From contig NZ_RSEC01000036.1 in assembly GCF_003937945.1 (NCBI RefSeq), forward strand, positions 372,001-436,000: a stretch of 64,000 nt of DNA. Reading direction: 5' to 3'. The DNA comes from Amycolatopsis eburnea. GTDB lineage: Bacteria > Actinomycetota > Actinomycetes > Mycobacteriales > Pseudonocardiaceae. Positions 53,977-63,384 of this stretch are shown here, one piece after another. The notes under the pieces are model-generated. The model did not search any database. It saw only the letters and a program-made list of their open reading frames with translations, and was not told the origin of the DNA. Position 1 is the first letter of the stretch, and every line of letters starts with the position of its first letter. Made by a program: the position numbers and the translations under genes.

Positions 53977-54763
53977 GCTCGCCCGTGCCGCGGAGCTGCT
54001 CGACGGCGCCGGCGCGCTCCTGATCTGCGCCGGCGCCGGCATGGGCGTCGACTCCGGCCTCCCGGACTTCCGTGGTGGCGAAGGCTTTTGGCGCGCGTAC
54101 CCGCCGTACGCCCGGCTCGGGCTGCGGTTCGAGGAGCTGGCCGACCCGCGTCACTTCGCCGAAGACCCCGAGCTGGCTTGGGGTTTCTACGGGCACCGGC
54201 TTTCGCTGTACCGGAAAACCGTGCCGCACGACGGGTTCCGGCTGCTGCTCGACCTCGCCCCGCCCGGCGGCACCCGCGTCTTCACCTCCAATGTGGATGG
54301 ACAGTTCCAGGCGGCGGGCTTCGCGCACGTCGCCGAAGCGCACGGCTCGATCCACCACCTGCAGTGCCTGTCCGGCTGCACGAGCGACATCTGGCCCGCA
54401 GACATCAACGTCGAAATCGACGAAGAGACGATGCGCGCGGTGCCGCCGCTGCCGTCGTGCCCCCGCTGCGGCGGGCTGGCCCGGCCCAACATCCTGATGT
54501 TCGGCGACTACGACTGGGTTCCGCACCGCAGCCAGGCCCAGCTCGACGAGCTGACGGCGTGGCGCCGCACCGCGCGCGACCTCGTGGTGGTGGAACTGGG
54601 CGCGGGCCAGGCCGTCCCGACGGTCCGCCGCTACAGCGAACTGGCCAGCGCGGCGACCGGCGCGCTGATCCGGATCAACCCGCGCGAACCCGAGATCCGC
54701 CACAACCGCGGCATCTCGATCCCGGCCGGCGCACTGGAGACGCTGACCGCCCTGCTGGCCTAG
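53969..54763 (+). CDS. Sirtuin-like NAD-dependent deacetylase
   Basis: 264 residues. GAGMGVDSGLPDFRG replaces the canonical GAGxSxxSGIPDFRG with a Met at the fourth residue. TSNVDG replaces the TQNID motif. A catalytic His is in AHGSIHHLQC; zinc ligands are CLSGC and CPRCGG; the later PNILMFGD is present. It is a divergent Sir2 that may have an altered substrate or act as an ADP-ribosyltransferase. GTG 53969 overlaps mhuD by eight bases, so the two are coupled. The functional link between haem iron release and a sirtuin is not known. Confidence 0.88.
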   Translation: MSELARAAELLDGAGALLICAGAGMGVDSGLPDFRGGEGFWRAYPPYARLGLRFEELADPRHFAEDPELAWGFYGHRLSLYRKTVPHDGFRLLLDLAPPGGTRVFTSNVDGQFQAAGFAHVAEAHGSIHHLQCLSGCTSDIWPADINVEIDEETMRAVPPLPSCPRCGGLARPNILMFGDYDWVPHRSQAQLDELTAWRRTARDLVVVELGAGQAVPTVRRYSELASAATGALIRINPREPEIRHNRGISIPAGALETLTALLA

Positions 54764-54815
54764 GTTGGGAGGGTCGGTACGGCCCCGCATCGGCGGCATC
54801 GCGGCGCCCGGCGGT

Positions 54816-54868
54816 GTCTTGAATGAGTCATTCAGGACCTCCGAAGACCTGAATGACTCATTCAAGAC
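54816..54868. terminator. Hairpin family A copy 3, 21-bp perfect stem
   Basis: The left arm 54816-54836 (GTCTTGAATGAGTCATTCAGG bar its last base) pairs perfectly with 54848-54868 around an 11-base loop. Each arm contains TGAATGAGTCATTCA, itself a palindrome. It sits between the plus-strand sirtuin gene and the minus-strand nuclease-like gene. Confidence 0.85.
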
Positions 54869-54917
54869 GCGAGCGCAGCCGACCGGGCCGCCGGACCCTG
54901 TCTCACACTCACGAGCG

Positions 54918-55877
54918 TCAAGGCAAGCGCACCTCGGCGAACACCGCGCGGTGGTCGCTGCCCGCGACGTCGAACACCCCGTAGTCCAGCACCGCCGCGC
55001 GGTTGTCGACGACGACGTGGTCGATCGTCACCACAGGCAGCGACGAAGGCCACGTCGGGGTCAGCGCCGAGCCGTGTTCCTCCGCCGCGTCGTTGTACCC
55101 GCGGGACAGCACGGTCCGGAACGCCGCGTGGTCCAGCGTCGCGTTGAAGTCGCCCGCCAGGATGCGCAGGCCGTGCTCGCCCGCCGCGCGCGAGAGGTCC
55201 TTCATCTCGCGCTCCCACTGCGGGGTGTCGACGTCCGGGGAGATCGGGTGCACGGCGACGATCTCCGCCACCACGCCGTCGCCGAGGTCGGCCTGCGCAC
55301 CCGGCTGCTTGGCCGCCGAATCGCCGGTCAGGTTGACCTCCTTCAGCGGGAAGCGCGACACGATCCCCGAGCCGAACGCGCCCGGCGCCGGGTGCAGCAC
55401 CCGGTACGGCAGCAGCTGGAACAGCCCGGCCGCGGTCAGCCCGTCGACCACCCGGGGCGTCATCTCGACCAGGTTCAGCACGTCGATCCGCTGCTCGCGC
55501 ACCAGGTCGACGACGGCCTTCGGATCGGCCTGGCCGTAGAGCAGGTTCGACGAGAGCACCCGCAGCGTCTTGCCGTGCACCTCGCGCTGCTCGCTCGCGG
55601 ACAGCCGCGGGAGCACCAGGACGGCCAGCGCGACCGACAGCACCAGCGCGACCCCGCCGGTCCACCAGCGCCGGCAGGCCAGGGCCAGGCCACCGGCGAG
55701 CAGGCCCGCGACCACCGCGTACGGCGTCAGCGCCAGCGCGATCAGGGTGTACCAGTTGCCGTCGAAGCCGATCAGGCGCAGCGCCGCCAGGCCGGCCAGC
55801 GGCACGACCGGTACCACCAGCAGGGCCGTGACCAGCGGGGTCTTCCGCCGCGACCGCGTCTCTTCCGCAAGGACCAT
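54918..55877 (-). CDS. Endonuclease/exonuclease/phosphatase-family membrane protein
   Basis: 319 residues. Three N-terminal helices (about 14-32, 41-62, 68-88), then an EEP catalytic domain outside the membrane: SSNLLYGQAD, NLVEMTPR, AVHPISP, AGDFNATLDH and IDHVVVD...GSDHRAVFAEV supply the conserved Asn, Glu, His, Asp and terminal Asp-His. The substrate is unknown; some relatives are phospholipases or phosphodiesterases. ATG 55877 has a weak GGCGG site. Divergent from the DrrA-type gene. Confidence 0.85.
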   Translation of the reverse strand: MVLAEETRSRRKTPLVTALLVVPVVPLAGLAALRLIGFDGNWYTLIALALTPYAVVAGLLAGGLALACRRWWTGGVALVLSVALAVLVLPRLSASEQREVHGKTLRVLSSNLLYGQADPKAVVDLVREQRIDVLNLVEMTPRVVDGLTAAGLFQLLPYRVLHPAPGAFGSGIVSRFPLKEVNLTGDSAAKQPGAQADLGDGVVAEIVAVHPISPDVDTPQWEREMKDLSRAAGEHGLRILAGDFNATLDHAAFRTVLSRGYNDAAEEHGSALTPTWPSSLPVVTIDHVVVDNRAAVLDYGVFDVAGSDHRAVFAEVRLP

Positions 55878-56040
55878 GCCGCCGAGTATGCCGAGGACCG
55901 CCGCCGGGGGCTCGGGTACCGGCAACTCCTCCACAAGATCTCCACCAGCGGCTGCCAGCCGCTGCCAGCGCGCTGTGCGTGGGCTACCAGCGCCGGCGTC
56001 CACAGTGAAGCCCACAACGCGACAGCGAAGGAGGACGCCC

Positions 56041-57024
56041 ATGTCGCACGCGATCCAGGCCGAGGGCCTGGTCAAACACTTCGGGGACACCAAGGCGCTG
56101 GACGGGGTGGACCTCGAAGTCCCGTTCGGCCAGGTGGTCGGGGTGCTCGGGCCGAACGGCGCCGGCAAGACGACCGCCGTCCGGATCCTGGCGACCCTGA
56201 TGAAACCCGACGGCGGGAGAGCCACCGTCGGCGGCTACGACGTCGTCAAGGACCCGGTCCGGGTGCGCAGCCTGATCGGGCTGACCGGGCAGTACGCCTC
56301 GGTCGACGAGGACCTGAACGGGACCGAGAACCTGGTCCTCATCGGACGGCTCTACGGGATGCCCCGCGCACACGCCAAGCAGCGGGCCGCCGAGCTGATC
56401 GAGCGGTTCGAGCTGACCAAGGCGGCCAAGCGGCCGATCCGGACGTACTCCGGCGGCATGCGGCGGCGGCTCGACCTGGCCGCCAGCCTCGTCGGCGGCC
56501 CGGAGGTGCTCTACCTCGACGAGCCGACCACCGGGCTCGACCCGCACGCGCGCAACGAGGTCTGGGATGTCGTCCGCGGCCTCGTCGCCGAGGGCGCGAC
56601 GGTGCTGCTGACCACGCAGTACCTCGAAGAAGCCGACCAGCTGGCCGACAAGATCACCGTGTTCGACCACGGCCGCGTCGTCGCCGACGGCCGCGCCGAC
56701 GAGCTGAAGCGCCGCGTCGGCGGGCAGACGCTGCAGGTGCGCCCGACGCAGCTGTCCGACATGGACGCCGTCGACCGGATCCTCGGCGACCTGTCCGGGG
56801 TCCGGCCGACCCGCGACAACGGGACCGGGCTGCTCACCGCGCCGGTCAACGACCCCGTCCTGCTGTCCACTTTGGTCCGCAAGCTGGACGAAGCCGGGAT
56901 CACCGCGGACGAGCTGGCGCTGCGGCTGCCCAGCCTTGACGAGGTGTTCCTCGCCCTCACCGGGCACACCGCCGAGCAGTCCACTGAGGACACCACCCGC
57001 GACCTCGAAGGGAGCCTGGCATGA
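56041..57024 (+). CDS. ABC transporter ATP-binding protein, DrrA family
   Basis: 327 residues. Walker A GPNGAGKTT (about 38-46), Q-loop GLTGQYASVDEDLNG, signature YSGGMRRRLDLAASL, Walker B VLYLDEPTTGLDP and switch TTQYLEEADQLADK. The C-terminal domain of about 90 residues ending in SLDEVFLALTGHTAEQ is typical of DrrA drug-resistance pumps. It overlaps the permease by ATGA. It probably exports a lipophilic drug or a lipid. The left-edge cluster is more than 50 kb away, so no link is implied. Confidence 0.92.
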   Translation: MSHAIQAEGLVKHFGDTKALDGVDLEVPFGQVVGVLGPNGAGKTTAVRILATLMKPDGGRATVGGYDVVKDPVRVRSLIGLTGQYASVDEDLNGTENLVLIGRLYGMPRAHAKQRAAELIERFELTKAAKRPIRTYSGGMRRRLDLAASLVGGPEVLYLDEPTTGLDPHARNEVWDVVRGLVAEGATVLLTTQYLEEADQLADKITVFDHGRVVADGRADELKRRVGGQTLQVRPTQLSDMDAVDRILGDLSGVRPTRDNGTGLLTAPVNDPVLLSTLVRKLDEAGITADELALRLPSLDEVFLALTGHTAEQSTEDTTRDLEGSLA

Positions 57025-57827
57025 CGACGCTGGCGCTCGACCGCCCGGCCCCGCCGCGGCACATCAGCCTCGTCAAGGGCCTCCAGCACGCGCTTTCGCT
57101 GGCGTGGCGCGGCATCCTGAAGATCCGCAAGAACCCCGAACAGCTCGCCGACGTGACGCTGATGCCGATCGTCTTCCTGGTCATCTTCGTCTACCTGTTC
57201 GGCGGCGCGCTGTCCGGCTCGACCGACGCCTACCTGCAGATGGTGGTGCCCGGCATCATCGTGATGAACATCCTGCAGGCCTGCCTGACCGTCGGCGTGC
57301 AGCTCAACACCGACGTCACCAAGGGCGTGTTCGACCGGTTCCGCAGCATGCCGATCGCGCGCTCGGCACCGCTGATCGGTGCCGTGCTGGCCGACGTCGT
57401 GCGCTACCTTGTCTGCCTGGCGGTGCTCATGGTGGTGGCGACGCTGATGGGCTACCGGATCGCGACCAGCCCCGGCGAGTTCGCCGTGGCCATCCTGCTC
57501 GCGCTGGCGTTCGGGCTGAGCTTCTGCTGGGGCTCGGTGTTCGTCGGCATGCTGATGAAGACGCCGGGTTCGGCGCAGGCGCTGATGTTCGTCTTCATCA
57601 TGCCGCTGACGTTCGGCAGCAACGTGTTCGTGCAGACGTCGACCATGCCGGGCTGGCTGCGGGCGTGGGCCGACATCAGCCCGGTCAGCCTGATGGCGAA
57701 CGCGTTGCGCGGCCTGATGAACGGCGGCGCGGTCGCCGGGCCGCTGGCCGACGCACTGGCCTGGATGGCCGGTGCGGTCGTGGTGTTCTTCCCGCTGGCC
57801 ACGTGGGCCTACCGCCGGCGGGTGTGA
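57021..57827 (+). CDS. ABC-2 permease, DrrB family
   Basis: 268 residues, six helices. An N-terminal cytosolic segment (LVKGLQHALSLAWRGILKIRKNPEQLADVTLMPIVFLVIFVYLFGGAL) and the FGSNVFVQTSTMPGWLRAWADISPVSLMANALRGLMNG loop are typical of DrrB. Partner of the preceding ATPase, with translation coupled through a four-base overlap. A 17-bp perfect hairpin follows. Confidence 0.92.
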   Translation: MTTLALDRPAPPRHISLVKGLQHALSLAWRGILKIRKNPEQLADVTLMPIVFLVIFVYLFGGALSGSTDAYLQMVVPGIIVMNILQACLTVGVQLNTDVTKGVFDRFRSMPIARSAPLIGAVLADVVRYLVCLAVLMVVATLMGYRIATSPGEFAVAILLALAFGLSFCWGSVFVGMLMKTPGSAQALMFVFIMPLTFGSNVFVQTSTMPGWLRAWADISPVSLMANALRGLMNGGAVAGPLADALAWMAGAVVVFFPLATWAYRRRV

Positions 57828-57865
57828 GGGCGCGGAGACACGGGGGTGTTCCGCACCAAGGGGAA

Positions 57866-57913
57866 GGTCGTGAGTGGCAAGTAGGGTTAGAACCCGACTT
57901 GCCACTCACGACC
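57866..57913. terminator. 17-bp perfect hairpin with inner stem between convergent genes
   Basis: GGTCGTGAGTGGCAAGT (57866-57882) pairs with 57897-57913; a second five-base stem GGGTT/AACCC sits in the loop. It separates the drrB-type gene from the minus-strand AfsR-like regulator, which ends five bases later. Bidirectional terminator. Confidence 0.8.
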
Positions 57914-57917
57914 GTTT

Positions 57918-60900
57918 TCAGTCCAGTTCGGACAGGAGCCAGGCGATCGCGTCCTGTTTGGACTGGTTGCGGCAATCCTCGTAGAGGGCGTCGTAGCCGG
58001 GGAGGGCCGCGCGCAGGTCGTCGATGAGCGCCCGGACCTCCGGGCTGCCGAGGTCGAGCCGCCCGCGGATGACGGCCGACGCGGCGAGCACCCGGGCCGC
58101 CGTCTCGTGCCTGCCCTGCTGCGCGCGGATCATCGCCAGCAGCTCCACCGCGCCCGCCATGTCCGGCATGTCGCCCCGCCGGTTCGTCGCCCGGATCGCG
58201 ACGGCCGCGTGCGGTTCCGCCTCGTCGGCGCGCCCCTCGGCCAGCAGGATCCGCGCCTCGAAGGCGTGCACGAACTCGTCGCCGATGCCGCCGGGGAACC
58301 AGTCGTCGCCGCCCATCGCGGTGACGCGGTCGAGCAGCGCCCGCGCCTCGGTCAGCTCGCCGGTGCGCAGCAGCAGTTCGAGCCGCCCGAACATCAGGAT
58401 CGCGCGGTGCTGCAGGTTCGTGATGTCCTCGCCGTAGCGCTCCGCGGCTTCCTGGTCGCGCCACGCCCCTTCGAAGTCGCCGGTGCGCGCCCGCTCGACG
58501 GCCAGCCGCCACCAGTGCTGCACGGCGTCCTCATAGGACCGCAGTTCCATCGACAGCGCCAGGCCCTCTTGGTAGATCTCGATGGCCTTCGCGCTGTCGC
58601 CGTCTTGGGACAGCGCGTACGCCTTGAAGCTCAGCGTCATCGCGGTGCCCCAGCGGTCGCCGACGGCCTCGAACCCGGCGTGCGCCAGATCGCGCGCCCG
58701 GTCCGCGCCCGCGACGTCGCCCGCGTCGTCGAGCAGGAAGCTCTCCACCCAGTGCCCGCCGGCGCGCGTCCACGTGTCCGCGCTCTCCTGCGCCCGGTGC
58801 ACCTCGCGGACGGCGATTTCGCGGTCACCGCCGAGGAAAGCCAGCATCGGCAGCGCCACCGCGAGCCCCGGGTAGCGCTCCACCGCGTTCGTGCGCACGC
58901 ATTCGTCGACCAGCCGGAGGATCTCGCTCTGGTCGGACCGGACCGGGACCGCGTCCATCAGGTAGACCAGCGCCCGGTAGGCCGCCCCGACCGCGGGCGG
59001 CAGCCGGTCGCCGAAGTCCAGGGTCTCGCGGATCAGCCCGCCGACCCGGCTGCCCTGGCCGAGGATGGTCAGGTACCAGAACATCCCGTCCAGCAGCTCG
59101 ACCGCGTTGTCCACATCGGACGCTTCGATCGCGCCGCGCAGGGCGGCGATCATGTTCGCGCTCTCGGCCTCGTACTGGTCGATCGCCCGCAGCTGGTCGG
59201 CGGTGCGCAGCGTCGGCTCCAGCCGTTGCGCGAGTTCGCCGTAGAAGGAGGCCATCGCGCGGCGCGTCCGGTCGTGCTCACCCGACTCGACCAGCCGCTC
59301 GGTGGCGTACGCGCGCAACGTCTCGAGCATCCGGTACCGCGGCTCGCCGGAGCCGCCGTCCACGGTGTCCACAATGGACTTCTCGACCAGGCTGCCGAGC
59401 ACGTACGGGACGTCGGCGGCGGGCAGCAGCTCGTCCGCGCAGACGGCTTCGATCGGCCCCAGCTCGGCCCCGCCGGCGAACACCGCGAGCCGCCGGGCCA
59501 GCACCAGCTCGGCCTCGGTCAGCAGGTCCCAGCTCCACTCGACGACCGCGCGCAGCGTCCGCTGCCGGGGCAGCGCCGTCCGGCTGCCCGAGGTCAGCAG
59601 CCGGAACCGGTCGCCGAGCCGCCCGGCGATCTGGGCCACGGTCATCGACCGCAGCCGGGCCGCGGCCAGCTCCAGCGCCAGCGGCATCCCGTCGAGCCGG
59701 CGGCAGATCTCGCCGACCTGGTCCACAGTGGACTCGTCGAGCACGAAGTCGGGTCGCACGGCCGCGGCCCGGTCGAGGAACAACCGCGTCGAATCGAGCT
59801 CGGCGGCCTCCGCGGGCGCGGCGCGTTCGGCGGGCACCGGCAGCGGGCCGAGCGGGCACAGCGCCTCCCCGGTGATGGCGAGCGGCTCGCGGCTGGTGGC
59901 CAGGATCCGCAGCCGCGGCGCGCGCTGCAGCAGCTCGTCGGCCAGCCTCGCGGCGGCGTCGACGACGTGCTCACAGTTGTCCAGCACCAGCAACGCTTCC
60001 GCGCCGCCCAGCACCTCGAGGGCCTGGTCGAGCGGGTCCAGCGGGCGGCGGATCTCGGGTTCGGTGCTGCGGATGTCGCGGATCTCCAGCGCGCCCAGCA
60101 GCGCGCCGCCGAGGTCTTCCGGGTCGCGGACGCCGGCCAGCGCGGCGAACCAGACGCGGCCGCGCTGCTGCGCCGGGTGCCGGGACGCCGCTTCGGTGGC
60201 CAGCCGGGTCTTGCCCGCGCCGCCCGGCCCGGTCAGGGTGACCAGCCGGGCGCCGCCGAGCAGCTCGGCCAGCAGCTTGAGCTCGTCGTCGCGGCCGATG
60301 AACGTCGTCAGCCGGGTCGGCAGCCGGTCGGCCACCGGCGACGGCGGCGCGAGCTCGCCCCGCAGCGCGGCGACGTGGATCTCCTGCAGCTCGGCCGACG
60401 GGTCGACGCCGAGCTGGTCGGCCAGCGTGCGGCGGATCCCGGCGTACACCGACAGCGCTTCCGACTGCCGCCCGGCCGCGCAGAGCGCGCGCATCCGCAG
60501 CCCGGCGAGCCGTTCGCGCAGCGGGTCGGCCTCGGCCGCGGCGGTGAGGTCGGCCAGGACGGCGGCGTGCTCGCCCAGCCGGATCAGGGCTTCGAACCGG
60601 TCCTCGGCCGCTTCGGCCCGCAACCCGGTCAGCCGCCGCGCCGGCGCCGGCGCGAAGGGCGCGTCCAAGACGTCGGCGAGCGCGTCGCCGTGCCACAGCC
60701 CGAGTGCCTCGGCGAGCAGCTCGGCCGCGTAGCCGTCCCGGCCCGCGGCCAGCTCGCGACGCCCCTCGGCGGCGAGCCGTTCGAACCGCTCCGCGTCGAC
60801 GTCTTCCCGCGCGACCGCCAGCCGGTAGCCGCCCGGCCCGGATTCCACCGCCACCGGCAGGGCTTTCCGCAGCCGCGAAACCAGCGACTGGAGGGCGTTG

Positions 60901-61079
60901 GCCGCGTCGGACGGCGGTTCGCCGCCCCACAGCCCGTCGACGAGCGCGTCGGCGGGCACCGCGCGCCCGGCGTCCAGCGCGAGCCTGGCCAGGAGCATGC
61001 GGAGGCGGGCACCGCCGATGTCGATCGGGGTGCCGTCGTCTTCCGCCGCACGCAGCGGGCCCAGCAGCGCGACGCGCAT
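57918..61079 (-). CDS. AfsR/SARP-type STAND regulator with TPR region
   Basis: 1053 residues. An OmpR-type winged helix (about 1-90, MRVALLGPLRAAEDDG...ARLRMLLARLALDAGRAVPADALVDGLWGG), bacterial transcriptional activator domain (about 95-240), NB-ARC ATPase (GPGGAGKTRLATEAA; Walker B LLVLDNCEHV) and a long TPR-rich C terminus. Full AfsR-type layout, so it is a candidate regulator of secondary metabolism or of the neighbouring ABC pump. ATG 61079. A second STAND regulator, shorter, lies at 4963-6831. Confidence 0.9.
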   Translation of the reverse strand: MRVALLGPLRAAEDDGTPIDIGGARLRMLLARLALDAGRAVPADALVDGLWGGEPPSDAANALQSLVSRLRKALPVAVESGPGGYRLAVAREDVDAERFERLAAEGRRELAAGRDGYAAELLAEALGLWHGDALADVLDAPFAPAPARRLTGLRAEAAEDRFEALIRLGEHAAVLADLTAAAEADPLRERLAGLRMRALCAAGRQSEALSVYAGIRRTLADQLGVDPSAELQEIHVAALRGELAPPSPVADRLPTRLTTFIGRDDELKLLAELLGGARLVTLTGPGGAGKTRLATEAASRHPAQQRGRVWFAALAGVRDPEDLGGALLGALEIRDIRSTEPEIRRPLDPLDQALEVLGGAEALLVLDNCEHVVDAAARLADELLQRAPRLRILATSREPLAITGEALCPLGPLPVPAERAAPAEAAELDSTRLFLDRAAAVRPDFVLDESTVDQVGEICRRLDGMPLALELAAARLRSMTVAQIAGRLGDRFRLLTSGSRTALPRQRTLRAVVEWSWDLLTEAELVLARRLAVFAGGAELGPIEAVCADELLPAADVPYVLGSLVEKSIVDTVDGGSGEPRYRMLETLRAYATERLVESGEHDRTRRAMASFYGELAQRLEPTLRTADQLRAIDQYEAESANMIAALRGAIEASDVDNAVELLDGMFWYLTILGQGSRVGGLIRETLDFGDRLPPAVGAAYRALVYLMDAVPVRSDQSEILRLVDECVRTNAVERYPGLAVALPMLAFLGGDREIAVREVHRAQESADTWTRAGGHWVESFLLDDAGDVAGADRARDLAHAGFEAVGDRWGTAMTLSFKAYALSQDGDSAKAIEIYQEGLALSMELRSYEDAVQHWWRLAVERARTGDFEGAWRDQEAAERYGEDITNLQHRAILMFGRLELLLRTGELTEARALLDRVTAMGGDDWFPGGIGDEFVHAFEARILLAEGRADEAEPHAAVAIRATNRRGDMPDMAGAVELLAMIRAQQGRHETAARVLAASAVIRGRLDLGSPEVRALIDDLRAALPGYDALYEDCRNQSKQDAIAWLLSELD

Positions 61080-61237
61080 GCGTCCAGCTTTCCAGACGAC
61101 GGGCGGGCGCCGGTCCGGGCGGGCCGGACGGGCCGACGTAAGTGCTGATTATCCGGACAAAACCGACGCAACGCCCAGCCGCCCGTGATCTTGCCACTAC
61201 GTTGCGTCCGAGGTCACCCGATAGGACAGGAGCGTTC

Positions 61238-62668
61238 ATGAGGGGACAGAAACCGGTCGTGGTCGCGGCCGCCGTCGTCGCCAGTCTCTGCCTGGGCACC
61301 GGCGTCGCCGCGGCGGGTGACGGCTGGGGTGCGACGCCCGGCAGCGACGGCGCCGGGGACAGCTACTACCCGCAGGACGGCAACGGCGGCTACAACGTCG
61401 CCGACTACAACCTCAAGGTCACCTACGACCCGGCGTCGCACCAGCTCACCGGGAACCAGGACATCACCGCGCGGGCGACCCAGTCGCTCAGCTCGTTCAA
61501 CCTGGACTTCAAGGGCCTGACCGTCGACTCGGTCAAGGTCGACGGCCGGGACGCGAAGTTCGCCCGGACCGGCGACCACGAGCTGGTCGTCACGCCCTCG
61601 CGGGCGCTGTGGCGCGGCCGGGACTTCAAGGTCAAGATCGCCTACCACGGGGTGCCCGCGCCGATCGACGATCCGGCGCTCGGCAACAACGGCTGGCAGT
61701 TCGCCCAGGCGGGCGGCGCGTTCGTCGCCGGCGAGCCGCGGTCGGCGACGACCTGGTACCCGGTCAACGACACCCCGCTCGACAAGGCCACGTTCCACCT
61801 GGCGATCACCGTGCCCGACGAGTGGGGCGTGATCGCGAACGGCCGCGAGAAGCCGTCGATCAAGACGCCGAACGGCACCACGCACGTCTGGGCCGAGGAA
61901 ACGCCGATCGTGCCCTACATGACGACGGTCGCGATCGACAAGTGGACCTTCGACCGCCAGACCCGCAAGGACGGCACCCCGGTCGTCAGCGCGTTCGCCC
62001 CCGGCGTGCCCGACTCGACGAAGCAGGCCGAAGGGCGGCTGCCGGAGATCCTCGACTTCCTCGAGTCCAAGTTCGGCAAGTACCCGATCGACGCCGCCGG
62101 CGGCATCTTCCTCAACGAGCAGATCGGCTTCTCGCTGGAGACGATGAGCCGGCCGATCTACTCCGCGGGCTGGGCCGGCACGGTGCCGACGATCGTCCAC
62201 GAGAACGCCCACCAGTGGTACGGCGACTCGGTGGCGGTCGAGCACTGGAAGGACGTCTGCCTCAACGAGTGCTTCGCCTCCTACGCCACGTGGCTGTGGG
62301 ACGAGGGCAAGGAAGGCGTCGACCTGGACAAGCAGTACGCGGACGACGTCAAGAAGGCCACGACGACGTTCTGGAACGGCAAGCTCTACGACATGGGACA
62401 GGGCAACGAGTTCACGTACGTGTACTCGAAGGGCCCGATGATGCTGCACGCGCTGCGCAACTACGTCGGTGAGCAGGCGTTCTCCCGGGTCCTCAAGACC
62501 TGGCCGTCGCTGCACCGCGACGGGAACGCGAACATGCAGCAGTTCCAGCGGTACACCGAAGCCGTCTCGCACCAGAACCTGCAGGGGTTCTTCGACGCGT
62601 GGGTGTACGGCACCGGCAAGCCCGCCGACCAGTACCTCTACCCCGGCGACCTGAAGCCCGCCGCCTGA
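61238..62668 (+). CDS. M1-family metallopeptidase, secreted form
   Basis: 476 residues. A cleavable signal peptide (MRGQKPVVVAAAVVASLCLGTGVAAAG) without lipobox. HENAH at 321-325 and Glu344 form the zinc site. It is clearly a paralogue of the lipoprotein form at 50836: both share DGNGGYxxxxY, NGWQ, HENAHxWxGDS and the NECFASYAxWLW stretch. ATG 61238 has a CAGGAG Shine-Dalgarno. The extracellular substrate is unknown. Divergent from the STAND regulator. Confidence 0.92.
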   Translation: MRGQKPVVVAAAVVASLCLGTGVAAAGDGWGATPGSDGAGDSYYPQDGNGGYNVADYNLKVTYDPASHQLTGNQDITARATQSLSSFNLDFKGLTVDSVKVDGRDAKFARTGDHELVVTPSRALWRGRDFKVKIAYHGVPAPIDDPALGNNGWQFAQAGGAFVAGEPRSATTWYPVNDTPLDKATFHLAITVPDEWGVIANGREKPSIKTPNGTTHVWAEETPIVPYMTTVAIDKWTFDRQTRKDGTPVVSAFAPGVPDSTKQAEGRLPEILDFLESKFGKYPIDAAGGIFLNEQIGFSLETMSRPIYSAGWAGTVPTIVHENAHQWYGDSVAVEHWKDVCLNECFASYATWLWDEGKEGVDLDKQYADDVKKATTTFWNGKLYDMGQGNEFTYVYSKGPMMLHALRNYVGEQAFSRVLKTWPSLHRDGNANMQQFQRYTEAVSHQNLQGFFDAWVYGTGKPADQYLYPGDLKPAA

Positions 62669-62677
62669 CCCGCATTT

Positions 62678-62726
62678 CGTGAAGGCCACCTTGAGGAACG
62701 TAGAGTTCCTGAAGGTGGCCTTCACG
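62678..62726. repeat. Hairpin family E copy 2 (GTGAAGGCCACC type)
   Basis: CGTGAAGGCCACCTT (62678-62692) pairs with AAGGTGGCCTTCACG (62712-62726); an inner stem AGGAAC/GTTCCT adds six pairs. Homology with 16847-16895 continues past the hairpin into the GGAGGTG of the downstream gene. Confidence 0.85.
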
Positions 62727-62742
62727 ACTTTTCGGAGGTGGC

Positions 62743-63384
62743 ATGGCCGAGGTGCTGATGACGGGGTTCGCGCCGTTCGGCGGTGAGCCGGTGAACCCCT
62801 CGTGGCAGGCGGTTTCCCGGCTCGGCGCGCGCCGGGACGACGTCGCCGCGGTCGAGCTGCCGTGCGAGTTCGCCGCGTCGCTGCCCGCGTTGCGCGCCGC
62901 GGTCGAGGCGCACCGGCCGTCGCTGGTGGTGTGCGTCGGGCAGGCCGGCGGGCGGTCCGACGTGACGCCGGAGCGGGTCGCGATCAACCTCGTCGACGCC
63001 CGCATCCCGGACAACGCGGGCGCGCAGCCGGTCGACGTCCCCGTGGTCGCGGACGGCCCGGCGGCCTACTTCTCGACGCTGCCGGTGAAGGCCTGCGTGG
63101 CCGCGATCCGCGCGGCGGGCGTGCCGGCGTCGGTGTCCCACACCGCCGGGACCTACGTGTGCAACCAGGTCTTCTACGGCCTGATGCACTTGCTGGCCAC
63201 GGAGTTCCCCGGCGTGCGCGGCGGGTTCGTGCACGTCCCGTTCAGTCCGGAGCAGGTCGCGGCGTCGGGCAAGCAGGCGCCGTCGCTCGGCGTGGACCGG
63301 ATCGCCGACGCGCTGGAAGTCCTGGCGGACACGGCGGTGAAGACGACCGCCGACCTCGTGATCAGCGCGGGCGCGGAGCACTAA
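62743..63384 (+). CDS. pcp: Pyroglutamyl-peptidase I
   Basis: 213 residues. Removes N-terminal pyroglutamate. MTGFAPFGG at the N terminus, a VGQAGGR glutamate/loop region with ERVAINLVDARIPDN, the catalytic Cys in SHTAGTYVCNQVFYGLMH and the catalytic His in GGFVHVPFSPEQ. ATG 62743 has GGAGG five bases upstream, right after the hairpin. Its stop overlaps the convergent gene by four bases. Confidence 0.93.
   Translation: MAEVLMTGFAPFGGEPVNPSWQAVSRLGARRDDVAAVELPCEFAASLPALRAAVEAHRPSLVVCVGQAGGRSDVTPERVAINLVDARIPDNAGAQPVDVPVVADGPAAYFSTLPVKACVAAIRAAGVPASVSHTAGTYVCNQVFYGLMHLLATEFPGVRGGFVHVPFSPEQVAASGKQAPSLGVDRIADALEVLADTAVKTTADLVISAGAEH

Noticed and set aside
58107-61148. A 1013-residue plus-strand open frame
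   Set aside because: Shadow of the AfsR-like regulator on the opposite strand; no ribosome site or recognisable domain.
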